Part shown: positions 9,182 through 17,645 of the stretch, piece after piece
How the letters are laid out: every line of letters begins with the position of its first letter
Position numbering within the stretch: the stretch's first letter is position 1
Source: an uncultured Lachnospiraceae bacterium
GTDB lineage: Bacteria; Bacillota; Clostridia; Lachnospirales; Lachnospiraceae
Length of the DNA stretch: 64,000 nt
Assembly (NCBI GenBank): GCA_902789735.1
Contig: CADAOZ010000012.1
Span: 17,171-81,170, forward strand
Direction of reading: 5' to 3'
Translations under genes and position numbers: made by a program
The notes under the pieces: model-generated
Database searches by the model: none
The model's input: only the letters and a program-made list of their open reading frames with translations
What the model was told of the DNA's origin: nothing

Positions 9182-9299
9182 GGAGACCTCCCTATATGGA
9201 AAATCAGATATAAGGAGACCTCTCTATATGGAGGATTAGATATAAGGAGACCCCATATAGGAAAAATCAGATATAAGAAGATTCCATATAGGGGAATCT
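9175..9299. repeat. Four tandem 31-32 bp units spanning the stop codon of the VWA gene
   Basis: Units start at 9175, 9207, 9239 and 9270, each beginning GATATAAG. The first unit contains the VWA stop codon TAA (9179-9181). Units 1-3 contain AAGGAGACC, a good Shine-Dalgarno. In units 1 and 2 this is followed about 9 bp later by ATGG, which opens mini-frames of five and three codons (MENQI and MED) that stop in or next to the following unit. The array fills the spacer before the MoxR gene, whose real start is at 9318. Confidence 0.9.
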
Positions 9300-9317
9300 G
9301 ACATTGAAAGGATTGCT

Positions 9318-10829
9318 ATGAATATCAAACAGGCAAAGCAGGAAATCATCAACACCGTCAAAGCCTATCTGAAAAAGGACGATACAGGCGCATATGAGAT
9401 TCCGGTCGAAAGGCAGAGGCCCATCCTGATGATCGGCCCGCCCGGCATCGGCAAGACCGCCATCATGGAGCAGGTGGCCCTGGAATGCGGGATCAACCTG
9501 GTTTCCTATACCATTACCCACCATACCAGGCAGAGCGCCATCGGCCTGCCCTTTATTTCTCATAAGAATTACGGCGGCCGGGAGTATGCCGTGACCGAAT
9601 ATACCATGAGCGAGATCATAGCCTCCGTCTATGATCAGATCGAGGCTTCCGGGATATCGGAAGGGATCCTTTTCCTGGATGAGATCAACTGTGTCTCCGA
9701 AACTCTGGCCCCCACCATGCTGCAGTTCCTCCAGTATAAGACCTTCGGCCCCCACCGTGTACCGGACGGCTTCCTGATCGTTACGGCAGGCAACCCGCCC
9801 CAGTACAACCGGTCGGTCCGGGATTTCGATATTGTTACTCTGGACCGTATGAAGCGGATCAAAATTGAAGAGGATTATCCCGCCTGGAAAGAGTATGCCT
9901 ACAGAATCGGAATCCACGGGGCAGTCATGGCCTATCTGGAGATCCGCCGGGATCATTTCTATTCCATCCGCACCGAGATCGATGATAAGTATTTCGTGAC
10001 GGCAAGAGGCTGGGAGGATCTGTCCAGGATCCTCTATGTTTATGAAGAACTGGGAACGACAGTGACCGAGGACCTGATCCGCCAGTATCTGCAGGATCCG
10101 GTCATTGCCCAGGCCTTTTCCGCGTATTATGACCTGTACAATAAATACAGGAATGTCTATCGTGTACCGGAGATTCTGGGCGGCACGGCCGGGGCGGATA
10201 CCACCGGCATCAGGACCGCTCCCTTTGATGAAAAACTCAGCCTGCTGGGCCTGCTGATCGATGCCCTGAACCAGGAATTCCAGACTTATGCCCATGACCT
10301 GGCGGTCCAGAAGATTCTGTTCTCCCAGCTGACAGAGCTGCGGGGCAGGCTGCAGGGAACGGACGCGGACGCGGTCAGCGAGCTGACAGCCCTGCAGGAT
10401 CAGATGCGGGACCGCCTGACCCGGCAGAAGACGGCGAAAATGATCAGCAGGGAAGAGGAGAAGATCAGCCGCAGCGCCCTGCAGATCATGGCGGATTTGA
10501 TCCGGGAACTGACCCTGTCCCGTACCGGCGACAGCAGGCAGGATTTCGGCCTGCTGAAGACCCGCTTCCAGGAGATGGAAGCGGCCAGACAGGAGAGGAT
10601 CAGGGAGACCGGAGACCACCTGACCAATACCTTCAGTTATCTGTCCTCTGTCTTTGGAGAAGGGCAGGAGATGGTCATCTTCCTGTCGGAACTGGCGGCC
10701 GGTTACTACAGCCTCAAGTTCGTCAGCGAATGCGGCAATGACGCTTATTACAGATATAATAAGCTGCTGCTGCTCAGAGACCGCAGGGAGCAGCTGCAGG
10801 CAGATGTGATGGACCTTTTGAACCTGTAA
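9318..10829 (+). CDS. MoxR-family AAA+ ATPase
   Basis: ATP-driven chaperone-like protein of 503 residues, predicted to work with the VWA protein encoded just upstream. Walker A is GPPGIGKT with Lys46, Walker B is ILFLDE with Asp121 and Glu122, and the sensor region TAGNPPQYN follows. The region after residue about 330 is a long, charged helical extension, longer than in minimal MoxR proteins. The ATG at 9318 has GAAAGGA upstream. In characterised systems MoxR-VWA pairs insert metals or remodel enzyme complexes; the client here is unknown. Confidence 0.88.
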   Translation: MNIKQAKQEIINTVKAYLKKDDTGAYEIPVERQRPILMIGPPGIGKTAIMEQVALECGINLVSYTITHHTRQSAIGLPFISHKNYGGREYAVTEYTMSEIIASVYDQIEASGISEGILFLDEINCVSETLAPTMLQFLQYKTFGPHRVPDGFLIVTAGNPPQYNRSVRDFDIVTLDRMKRIKIEEDYPAWKEYAYRIGIHGAVMAYLEIRRDHFYSIRTEIDDKYFVTARGWEDLSRILYVYEELGTTVTEDLIRQYLQDPVIAQAFSAYYDLYNKYRNVYRVPEILGGTAGADTTGIRTAPFDEKLSLLGLLIDALNQEFQTYAHDLAVQKILFSQLTELRGRLQGTDADAVSELTALQDQMRDRLTRQKTAKMISREEEKISRSALQIMADLIRELTLSRTGDSRQDFGLLKTRFQEMEAARQERIRETGDHLTNTFSYLSSVFGEGQEMVIFLSELAAGYYSLKFVSECGNDAYYRYNKLLLLRDRREQLQADVMDLLNL

Positions 10830-10848
10830 GAGAAGGAGTATAGAAAAC

Positions 10849-11448
10849 ATGATCAGATATATTTTGGCCTCTGCTTCGCCCAGACGCCGGGAATTACTGG
10901 AACAGGCGGGATTTGCTTTTGAAGTGATACCTGCCAGAGGTGAGGAACAGGCTGTTTCTACGGACCCTGCCCGCATGGTGGAGGAACTGTCCTGCCATAA
11001 GGCGGAGGAGATTGCCGCCCTGGCGGCTAAAGAGCCTTTACAGGCCGGAAAGGACACAATCATCATCGGCTCCGACACAGTCGTAGCTGCGGATGGAGAA
11101 GTCCTGGGAAAACCCTTGGACCGGGCAGACGCGATCGCCATGATTACGGACCTGCAGGGCAGGAGCCACCAGGTCTATACAGGGGTGACCCTGATCCGGC
11201 TGCGCGCGGACGGCAGCAGGGACCGGCGGATCTTCCATGAATGTACCGATGTGGAAGTCTATCCGATGACAGAGCAGGAGATTGCCGCCTACGCGGATAC
11301 AGAGGAACCCTACGACAAAGCCGGCGCCTACGGCATCCAGGGCGCCTTCGGCGTCCGTTACGTCCGCGGCATCCGGGGCGATTACTACAACGTGGTCGGC
11401 CTGCCGGTGCCCAGACTCTGCCAGGAACTGAAAGCCATGCTGGAGTGA
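10849..11448 (+). CDS. maf: Maf-family nucleotide pyrophosphatase
   Basis: House-cleaning enzyme that hydrolyses non-canonical or modified nucleoside triphosphates (dTTP/UTP and modified bases), historically called a septum-formation inhibitor. The 199-residue protein has the N-terminal substrate loop ASASPRRRELL, the GSDTVV active-site strand with its Asp, and YDKAGAYGIQG near the C-terminus. AAGGAG precedes the ATG. It follows the MoxR gene by 19 bp. The stop codon TGA (11446-11448) begins the first unit of a tandem repeat array. Confidence 0.95.
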   Translation: MIRYILASASPRRRELLEQAGFAFEVIPARGEEQAVSTDPARMVEELSCHKAEEIAALAAKEPLQAGKDTIIIGSDTVVAADGEVLGKPLDRADAIAMITDLQGRSHQVYTGVTLIRLRADGSRDRRIFHECTDVEVYPMTEQEIAAYADTEEPYDKAGAYGIQGAFGVRYVRGIRGDYYNVVGLPVPRLCQELKAMLE

Positions 11449-11579
11449 ACCGGGCGTCAGACTATCCGGTTCACCATGACTGAACCAGGCGTCAGACTAT
11501 CCGGTTCACCATGACTGAACCGGGCGTCAGACTATCCGGTTCACCGAATGAACCGGGAAATCAGACTTCCTGGTTCACA
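11446..11579. repeat. Four tandem hairpin units, each starting with the maf stop codon
   Basis: Units start at 11446, 11481, 11516 and 11549 (35, 35, 33 and about 31 bp). Each begins TGAACC and holds an inverted repeat TGAACCGG ... CCGGTTCA. The first TGA is the stop codon of maf, so the array appears to have grown from the gene end. The fourth unit is more divergent (GAACCGGGAAATC ... TTCCTGGTTC) but keeps its own compensating palindrome. No U tract follows, so this is not a simple terminator. The rest of the spacer to 11677 shows no gene. Confidence 0.92.
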
Positions 11580-11677
11580 TGATTCGGAATATTTCGCTTG
11601 ATTCACAGCAGGGAAACCTATACAATATACAGGATAAACGGACAACAGACCATTTTATTCTATTTTAGAGGGAAAGA

Positions 11678-11971
11678 ATGAACAGCAGAGTGATTCTGAT
11701 CATCTATCTTGTAATCGTAAATATGATCAGCCTGGGATTTATGGCTGCTGACAAAATAAGAGCAATGGAGCACAGATTCCGTATTCCGGAGTCAGTGCTC
11801 CTTATTCTTGCCTGCATCGGAGGAAGCATAGGATCCATTATCGGGATGTTCCTGTTCCACCATAAGATCAGGCGGGCTAAATTCAGGCTGGGCCTGCCGG
11901 CGATCCTGATCGTCCAGATCCTGTTTTATGTCCTGCTCAGCCATGTGACATCACAGGTGATCTACCTGTAA
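11678..11971 (+). CDS. DUF1294 family small membrane protein
   Basis: The 97-residue protein has three hydrophobic segments. It carries the family pattern MAADKIRAMEHRFRIPE, an internal glycine-rich LACIGGSIGSIIGM, and FHHKIRRAKFRLG before the last helix. DUF1294 proteins are widespread inner-membrane proteins without an established function. The ATG follows GAGGGAAAG. It may share a transcript with the next small gene. Confidence 0.88.
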   Translation: MNSRVILIIYLVIVNMISLGFMAADKIRAMEHRFRIPESVLLILACIGGSIGSIIGMFLFHHKIRRAKFRLGLPAILIVQILFYVLLSHVTSQVIYL

Positions 11972-12069
11972 AAAGACTTCTCGTTCGGGAGAAGGCTGCG
12001 GCAGAATGAGATGTCTGCGGCAGAAAAAGCTCTGGAAAGGAAATAGGAAAGGAAACTTCCGAAGCAGAT

Positions 12070-12576
12070 ATGATCGCACTGAAAATTGTAAAAAACGGCA
12101 GCTTTATGTCGAAGATCCTTGCCGGAGACGCTTTTGACAGCTTTCTGTTGGAAGAGGCCCGAATCCGCATGGCTGTTACCTGGGACATCGACGGGCACCT
12201 GAATGAGCAGTTCTACCCGGCGGACGTCTGGAAAGATCCGGAACAGAGGCCCTATGACAGGACGCAGTGGAAGGAGATCCGGCCATATATCTATGACATC
12301 ATCAAAGGAAAGCAGGCACCGTCTTCCTTTCATTTTGTCCTCATGCTGAAGCCCGAGCATGTTACAGCGCTTCTGGAGCAGGCGGGAGAGAGCCAGCTGG
12401 ATGCTTTTGTCCAGAGCTTTCTGATTACGGTCCGCTTCAGCGATTCGGTCATGACCATTATAACGGGAACGGCTTACAAATCTTTCACTCTGGACAAGAG
12501 CGCCGATACGCTCTGGGATAAAAGCCTGCAGAAGTTTCTGACTTCCAGGCAGATCGATTTTGAGCTTATGAGCTGA
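12070..12576 (+). CDS. Conserved hypothetical protein resembling DUF5721
   Basis: The protein is 168 residues, soluble, with no signal peptide or membrane segment. The sequence (KIVKNGSFMSKILAGDAFDSFLLEEA ... WDIDGHLNEQFY) resembles, from memory, the DUF5721 family common in Lachnospiraceae; this is the main lineage hint among the small genes. No catalytic motif is recognisable. The ribosome binding site is weak (GAAG). Function unknown. Confidence 0.7.
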   Translation: MIALKIVKNGSFMSKILAGDAFDSFLLEEARIRMAVTWDIDGHLNEQFYPADVWKDPEQRPYDRTQWKEIRPYIYDIIKGKQAPSSFHFVLMLKPEHVTALLEQAGESQLDAFVQSFLITVRFSDSVMTIITGTAYKSFTLDKSADTLWDKSLQKFLTSRQIDFELMS

Positions 12577-12630
12577 CGGCCTTTCATTTCTGTTTTGAAT
12601 CTATAAGGAAAGAAGGATTCAAAACAAGAT

Positions 12631-12735
12631 GCGGCAGCGAGGGAATCCATCAGCAAAAAGGATCCCACGGCAAAAAAGGCAGCAGCAAGGGAATCCATCA
12701 ACAAAAGGATTTCACAGTAAAAAGGCAGCAATACC
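12631..12735. repeat. Tandem 46-bp repeat before pyrB
   Basis: Two units of about 46 bp start at 12631 and 12678 with a third partial unit at 12724. They share GGCAGCRGCRAGGGAATCCATC followed by an A-rich stretch. They lie between the DUF5721-like gene and pyrB, where the pyrB promoter should also be; I could not place that promoter. Confidence 0.8.
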
Positions 12736-12803
12736 TTGCATGGTCCGAGCGCTGACCGGTCCGTGCGGTTTATAACTCATGCAGCGCAGAAACGGGGATA
12801 TTT

Positions 12804-13721
12804 ATGCGACACATCATCAAACCGGATGACTTCAGCGTTCAGGAACTGGAGGACTTATTTGATCTGGCCACAGATATGGAGCGGAATCCTGACAAATACG
12901 CCCATGTATGTGAAGGCAAAAAACTGGCCACCTGTTTTTACGAGCCCAGTACCAGGACCCGCCTCAGTACGGAAACCGCCATGCTGAACCTGGGCGGCAA
13001 GATCATGGGCTTTTCGGACGCGGGCTCTTCATCCGCATCCAAGGGAGAAAGCGTATCGGATACGATCCGTGTCATTTCCTGTTTCGCGGATATAGCGGCC
13101 ATCCGGCATCCCAAGGAAGGCGCGGCCACGGTCGCTGCCATGCATTCAACCATTCCGGTCATCAACTGCGGCGACGGCGGACATCAACACCCGACCCAGA
13201 CCCTGACCGACCTGCATACCATCCGTTCCCTGAAAGGACGGCTGAGCAATTTCACCATTGGTCTCTGCGGCGACCTGAAATTCGGCCGCACGGTCCATTC
13301 CCTGATCAACGCCCTGGCCCGTTATGAAGGAATCCGTTTCATCTTTATCTCCCCGCCGGAGCTGCGGGTACCCGATTACATTACGGAAAAGCTGGAGGAA
13401 AAGGGTATCCGGTATGAGGAATATATCAGTCTGGATGACGTTATGCCCCGTCTGGATATCCTCTATATGACCAGGGTCCAGAGAGAACGTTTCTTTAACG
13501 AGGAAGATTATGTCCGTCTGAAGGATTTCTATATCCTGGATACGGAGAGGATGAAAAAGGCCAAAAATGACATGTTCGTCCTGCATCCCCTTCCCCGTGT
13601 CAATGAGATTTCGGTGGAAGTGGACAGAGATCCCAGGGCTGCCTATTTCCGTCAGGTCCAGTATGGCATGTATGTCAGAATGGCACTGATCATGACACTT
13701 CTGGAATTACACGTGGACTGA
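12804..13721 (+). CDS. pyrB: Aspartate carbamoyltransferase, catalytic chain
   Basis: Catalyses carbamoyl phosphate + aspartate to N-carbamoyl-aspartate, the first committed step of pyrimidine synthesis. The 305-residue chain has the carbamoyl-phosphate motif FYEPSTRTR near residue 50, the HPTQTLTDL motif, and the aspartate-binding region VQRERF ... HPLPRVNEI. The ATG at 12804 follows GGGGATATTT. pyrI lies 180 bp downstream, so the enzyme is expected to be the allosteric two-chain type. No other pyr genes are in the window. Confidence 0.96.
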   Translation: MRHIIKPDDFSVQELEDLFDLATDMERNPDKYAHVCEGKKLATCFYEPSTRTRLSTETAMLNLGGKIMGFSDAGSSSASKGESVSDTIRVISCFADIAAIRHPKEGAATVAAMHSTIPVINCGDGGHQHPTQTLTDLHTIRSLKGRLSNFTIGLCGDLKFGRTVHSLINALARYEGIRFIFISPPELRVPDYITEKLEEKGIRYEEYISLDDVMPRLDILYMTRVQRERFFNEEDYVRLKDFYILDTERMKKAKNDMFVLHPLPRVNEISVEVDRDPRAAYFRQVQYGMYVRMALIMTLLELHVD

Positions 13722-13734
13722 CAGAATGAGAAAA

Positions 13735-13842
13735 GCCATACAGGCTGTCCGGCGAAAATGGACGCAGAGGCAGGCCATACAGGCTGTCCGGCGAAAAAGG
13801 ACGCAGAGGCAGGCCATACAGGCTTTCTGCCAAAAAGGGCAG
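13735..13842. repeat. Tandem 39-bp repeat between pyrB and pyrI
   Basis: Units start at 13735, 13774 and 13813 with a period of 39 bp. The first two are nearly identical (GCCATACAGGCTGTCCGGCG ...), and the third drifts after GCCATACAGGCT. The array begins 14 bp past the pyrB stop codon and fills most of the spacer. Confidence 0.9.
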
Positions 13843-13900
13843 CATATAAGAAAAGCAACCCGACCATACACAGTCAGGCTGACAGAAAGGATATCGCGGA

Positions 13901-14347
13901 ATGCTGAATGTAGGAAAGATTGAAGAAGGCCTGGTCCTGGACCATATCAAGGCCGGCAAAAGCATGGTGATCTACAAACATCTGGGACTGGATAAGCTGG
14001 AATATCCTGTCGCGATCATCAAGAACGCCCGCAGCAATGCCATGGGCAAAAAGGACATTCTCAAGGTCGAATGCGATGTGGACGCCCTGAATCTGGATGT
14101 CATCGCTTTTATCGACCCGGACATTACCGTCAACATCATCCGCGACGGGGATATCGTGGAGAAAAAGCAGCTGAGCATGCCCAGGATGGTCACCAACGTG
14201 ATCCGCTGTACCAATCCCCGCTGCATTTCCACCATTGAGCAGGAACTGCCCCAGGTCTTTTATCTGGCGGACGGCAGGCGCAAGATCTACCGCTGCAGAT
14301 ACTGCGATGAGAAGTATACCGAGAAAGGCTCCAAGAGCTGGTATTGA
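13901..14347 (+). CDS. pyrI: Aspartate carbamoyltransferase, regulatory chain
   Basis: Regulatory subunit that binds nucleotides and holds PyrB trimers in the allosteric dodecamer. The 148-residue length is typical. The C-terminal zinc site shows four cysteines, CTNPRC ... YRCRYCDEKY, which link the regulatory and catalytic chains. GAAAGGATATCGCGGA lies before the ATG. The last codons, through the stop TGA, are the first copy of a tandem repeat. Confidence 0.95.
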   Translation: MLNVGKIEEGLVLDHIKAGKSMVIYKHLGLDKLEYPVAIIKNARSNAMGKKDILKVECDVDALNLDVIAFIDPDITVNIIRDGDIVEKKQLSMPRMVTNVIRCTNPRCISTIEQELPQVFYLADGRRKIYRCRYCDEKYTEKGSKSWY

Positions 14348-14440
14348 TCCGGGTGAAAAAATACCGGGAGGCTCCAGGAGCTGGTACTGAGCTGGGAAAA
14401 AAATACCGGGAAAGGCTCCGGGAGCTGGTATTGATCCGAT
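14316..14440. repeat. Tandem copies of the pyrI 3' end, including its stop codon
   Basis: Three units start at 14316, 14361 and 14403 (45, 42 and 38 bp). Each begins ATACCG and contains a version of GGCTCC..GAGCTGGTA(T/C)TGA. The first is the real end of pyrI (...GSKSWY plus stop). The copies have drifted mainly by small indels and A/G changes. Confidence 0.92.
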
Positions 14441-14504
14441 TAGAACGGGCAGTACGCAAGGGTACTGAAAAGTACTCATAGTACTAAAAAAGGAAATAAA
14501 ATAT

Positions 14505-15674
14505 ATGGAATTCAAATCACTTGAGATTACGGCAGAGGAGCTGGCGGCACTGGATCCGTCCTCTTATCTGCTGATCGACCTGCGTGATGAGGATGCCTAT
14601 GAACACGGTAAGATCCCCGGGGCAATACGCCTGGATCCGGAAGAGATTTCGGAGGGGGATTTTTCCATGTTCGCGGAGGCGGCGGCATCCTCGAAGAAGG
14701 TCATTTTATATTGTAAATACGGAATCATCAGCGAAGATCTGGCCCTGCTCCTGCGGGACAAGGGGTATGAGGCTTATCATATCGCCCAGGGATACGGACG
14801 CTGGGCCCTGGAGGAAATCAAACGGGAAGCGGCCAATGAAGAGAAGCGGGAACAGGTGGAAAAGAGCCTGACCAAAAAGTTCCGCAAGGACCTGTTCAGC
14901 CGTTTTACCAAGGCAATCGTCCGCTACAAGCTGGTGGAGGAAGGCGATAAGATTGCGGTCTGCATTTCCGGCGGCAAGGACTCCATGCTGATGGCCAAGC
15001 TGTTCCAGGAACTCAAACGGCATGATAAATTCCCCTTTGAGCTGGTCTTCCTGTGCATGGATCCCGGCTACAATGAGGAGAACCGCCGTATCATCGAAAA
15101 TAACGCGAAGCTCCTGGATATCCCGATCACCTTTTTCGATACGGAGATTTTTGACGCTGTCTATAATATCGAAAAGTCGCCCTGCTACCTGTGCGCCAGG
15201 ATGCGCAGGGGCTACCTTTACAGTAAGGCCAAAGAGCTGGGCTGCAACAAGATCGCCCTGGGCCATCATTATGACGATGTCATCGAAACGGTTCTGATGG
15301 GCATGCTCTATTCCGGCCAGTTCCAGGCCATGATGCCCAAGCTCCACAGCACCAACTTTGAGGGCATGGAGCTGATCCGTCCTCTTTATCTGGTCAGAGA
15401 GGATGATATCAAGCGCTGGAGAGACTATAACAACCTGCACTTCATCCAGTGCGCCTGCAAATTTACGGATACCTGCACCACATGCAGGGAAGACGGCAAT
15501 ACGGGCTCCAAACGCGTAGAGACCAAGAACCTGATCGCCATGCTCAAGGAGACCAATCCCCAGGTGGAAAAGAATATCTTCCGGACCACCGAGAACGTGG
15601 TCATCAATAAAGTTCTGGGCTATAAGAGGAACGGTGTAAGGTACTCCTTCCTGGATTATTATGAAGATGTCTAA
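14505..15674 (+). CDS. Rhodanese domain fused to a TtcA-like PP-loop tRNA thiolation protein
   Basis: The protein is 389 residues. Residues about 1-108 form a rhodanese domain with the persulfide-type active-site Cys in LYCKYGIISE. Residues about 125-389 form an adenine-nucleotide alpha-hydrolase (PP-loop) domain with CISGGKDSM, a CYLCARMRRG pair and a later CACKFTDTCTTC cluster that resemble the TtcA Fe-S ligands, and GHHYDDVIET. TtcA-type enzymes thiolate tRNA (2-thiocytidine 32) with activated sulfur; the fused rhodanese probably hands over the sulfur. AAAGGAAAT precedes the ATG. The exact tRNA target is not shown, and some related proteins act on other sulfur chemistry. Confidence 0.85.
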   Translation: MEFKSLEITAEELAALDPSSYLLIDLRDEDAYEHGKIPGAIRLDPEEISEGDFSMFAEAAASSKKVILYCKYGIISEDLALLLRDKGYEAYHIAQGYGRWALEEIKREAANEEKREQVEKSLTKKFRKDLFSRFTKAIVRYKLVEEGDKIAVCISGGKDSMLMAKLFQELKRHDKFPFELVFLCMDPGYNEENRRIIENNAKLLDIPITFFDTEIFDAVYNIEKSPCYLCARMRRGYLYSKAKELGCNKIALGHHYDDVIETVLMGMLYSGQFQAMMPKLHSTNFEGMELIRPLYLVREDDIKRWRDYNNLHFIQCACKFTDTCTTCREDGNTGSKRVETKNLIAMLKETNPQVEKNIFRTTENVVINKVLGYKRNGVRYSFLDYYEDV

Positions 15675-15736
15675 TCTGCAGTATGTACTGCCGCCTGCAC
15701 CGGATCTCCAAAAGTACATTCTTTAGATGCACAAAA

Positions 15737-15790
15737 AAAGGCCTCTTCCGGGCCGCTGCGCTCAACAGCGTCTGCCCGGAAGGGGCCTTT
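15737..15790. terminator. Bidirectional intrinsic terminator between the TtcA-like gene and argG
   Basis: Near-perfect arms (15737-15753 and 15774-15790; AAAGGCCTCTTCCGGGC against its complement) are flanked by A runs on the left and T runs on the right. The two genes converge here, and the hairpin can serve both. Confidence 0.9.
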
Positions 15791-15902
15791 CAACTTGTCT
15801 TTTAATATGTTCTGTATTCTGATTTCAAAAACCCGGGCCTGATTCCTGCGTATGAAAAATCAGTAAAGAATCTTCAGAACGGCAGAACCGGAAAGGATTC
15901 CA

Positions 15903-17129
15903 TCATTTTTTCTCGACAGACTGCAGCTTCAAAGCGCGTACCTTATCCGGCAGGCCGAACAGGGTGATGAAGCCTTCCGCATCGTGGTGGTCATAGAGGT
16001 CACCGGTCTTGAAGGAGGCAAGATCCTCATTATAGAGAGAATAAGGAGAGGTGGTGCCTGCCTTGATGATGTTACCCTTGTACAGACCGAATTTGACTTC
16101 GCCGGTCACGTATTTCTGGGTGGACTCGATGAAAGCCTGCTCCGCTTCACGCAGAGGGGAGAACCACTTGCCTTCGTAAACAAGGCTGGCGAACTTGTGG
16201 CCGATCTCATCCTTCATTTCGTAGGTAGCACGGTCCAGGATCAGCTCTTCCAGCTGCTGGTGGGCTTCCATCAGGATGGTGCCGCCGGGAGTCTCATAAA
16301 CGCCCCTGGACTTCATGCCGACAACACGGTTCTCAACGATGTCAACGATGCCGATGCCGTTCTCGCCGCCCAGCTTGTTGAGCTTGCGGATGATGTTGGC
16401 AACGCTCATGGCTTCGCCGTTGAGGGTCTTGGGAACGCCCTGTTCGAAGGTCATGGTCACATAGGTGACTTCATCGGGAGCCTTCTGGGGTGTCACGCTC
16501 AGGACCAGCAGGTGGTCATAGTTGGGCATGAGGGCCGGATCTTCAAGCTCCAGACCTTCGTGGCTGATGTGCCAGAGGTTCCGGTCACGGCTGTAGCTGC
16601 TGTCAGCGGAGAAGGGCAGGTGGATGCCGTGCTGCTTGCAGTACTCGATCTCGGACTCACGGGAATCCAGTGTCCACTTGTCGTTCCTCCAGGCGGCGAT
16701 GATCTTGAGATCGGGGGCCAGGGACTTGATGCCCAGCTCGAAACGGATCTGGTCATTGCCCTTGCCGGTGGCGCCGTGGCAGATGGTGGTGGCGTTTTCC
16801 TTACGGGCGATCTCGACCAGCTTCTTGGCAATCAGAGGACGAGCCATGGAGGTGCCCAGCAGGTATTTGTTCTCATAGACGGCGTGTGCCTGAACGCAGG
16901 GAACGATATATTCATCCGCGAATTCCTCGGTGACATCCAGGATGTACAGCTTGGAAGCGCCGCAGTATTTTGCTCTTTCTTCCAGACCGTCCAGCTCTTC
17001 TTCCTGACCGCAGTCGATGCAGACACAGATGACTTCGTAGCCGAAGTTCTCTTTGAGCCAGGGGATGATCGCGGTTGTATCAAGGCCGCCGGAATAGGCA
17101 AGGATTACTTTTTCTTTTGTATCAGACAT
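15903..17129 (-). CDS. argG: Argininosuccinate synthase
   Basis: Joins citrulline and aspartate with ATP to give argininosuccinate, the penultimate step of arginine synthesis. The 408-residue protein has the N-terminal PP-loop [26 protein letters not shown], and the conserved DSSYSRDRN region. The start follows GGAGGT on the minus strand. It is transcribed away from the argJBD genes from a promoter that mirrors theirs. argH is not in the window. Confidence 0.97.
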   Translation of the reverse strand: MSDTKEKVILAYSGGLDTTAIIPWLKENFGYEVICVCIDCGQEEELDGLEERAKYCGASKLYILDVTEEFADEYIVPCVQAHAVYENKYLLGTSMARPLIAKKLVEIARKENATTICHGATGKGNDQIRFELGIKSLAPDLKIIAAWRNDKWTLDSRESEIEYCKQHGIHLPFSADSSYSRDRNLWHISHEGLELEDPALMPNYDHLLVLSVTPQKAPDEVTYVTMTFEQGVPKTLNGEAMSVANIIRKLNKLGGENGIGIVDIVENRVVGMKSRGVYETPGGTILMEAHQQLEELILDRATYEMKDEIGHKFASLVYEGKWFSPLREAEQAFIESTQKYVTGEVKFGLYKGNIIKAGTTSPYSLYNEDLASFKTGDLYDHHDAEGFITLFGLPDKVRALKLQSVEKK

Positions 17130-17342
17130 TTCATATACCTCCGTCTAATTGTATGATATTCTCTTTGCTGTTTCTGCTGCCGTACCGGAGCCGGTCCTGG
17201 ATGGCCGTTCCGCTGTTCCTGCCCGGAAGTGCCGGGGGAGTATTCCCTGCTTGCAGCAGCAGGCAGCAGTATGACAGTAAAAAATAATTAAAAAGCGTTC
17301 TGATCCGGCGTCCGGCGGGCACCGCCGTTTGCCGATGTGCCT

Positions 17343-17371
17343 ACTATACAACAGGAAAAAATAAAATGCAA
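17343..17371 (-). promoter_or_regulatory. Promoter of argG
   Basis: On the minus strand, -35 TTGCAT (17366-17371) and -10 TATAGT (17343-17348) are separated by exactly 17 bp. The same two hexamers with the same spacing serve the divergent operon at 17434-17462. Confidence 0.8.
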
Positions 17372-17433
17372 GCATTATTTTGCATAAAGAACGCATAAAA
17401 AGTGAATAAAATCCAGTAAATAGTGAATAAAAC
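17372..17433. promoter_or_regulatory. Candidate arginine-repressor (ArgR/AhrC) operator region
   Basis: The stretch between the two divergent promoters carries several sites like the arginine box (TGAATAAA..TTGCA), for example GTGAATAAAA at 17402 and 17423, GCATAAAAAG at 17393, and TGCAAAATAATGC on the minus strand near 17372. These overlap or abut both -35 elements. ArgR control is known for this pathway; its binding here is inferred. Confidence 0.6.
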
Positions 17434-17462
17434 TTGCATATCGTGAATAATTGTTGTATAGT
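17434..17462 (+). promoter_or_regulatory. Promoter of the GNAT-argJ-argB-argD operon
   Basis: -35 TTGCAT (17434-17439), a 17-bp spacer containing another GTGAATAAT box, and -10 TATAGT (17457-17462). A leader of about 180 nt follows (17463-17645). It contains a second TATAAT (near 17561) with a TTGCAA 15 bp upstream, which could be an additional start site. Confidence 0.8.
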
Positions 17463-17645
17463 AATGCCCACAGACAATTTGGCGGGCTCCTGCGGAGACG
17501 GTTCCCTTATAATAGGAAAAGCTTTCTCAAAGGTTTTTTTCTATTGCAAACCGATTCCGAAGAGTATAATATGCAAGTGTTACGCAAAAATAAGTCAATA
17601 ATAAGTCAATGACAGAAAGGCTGCCGGAGGCAGTCAGAGGAGAAC

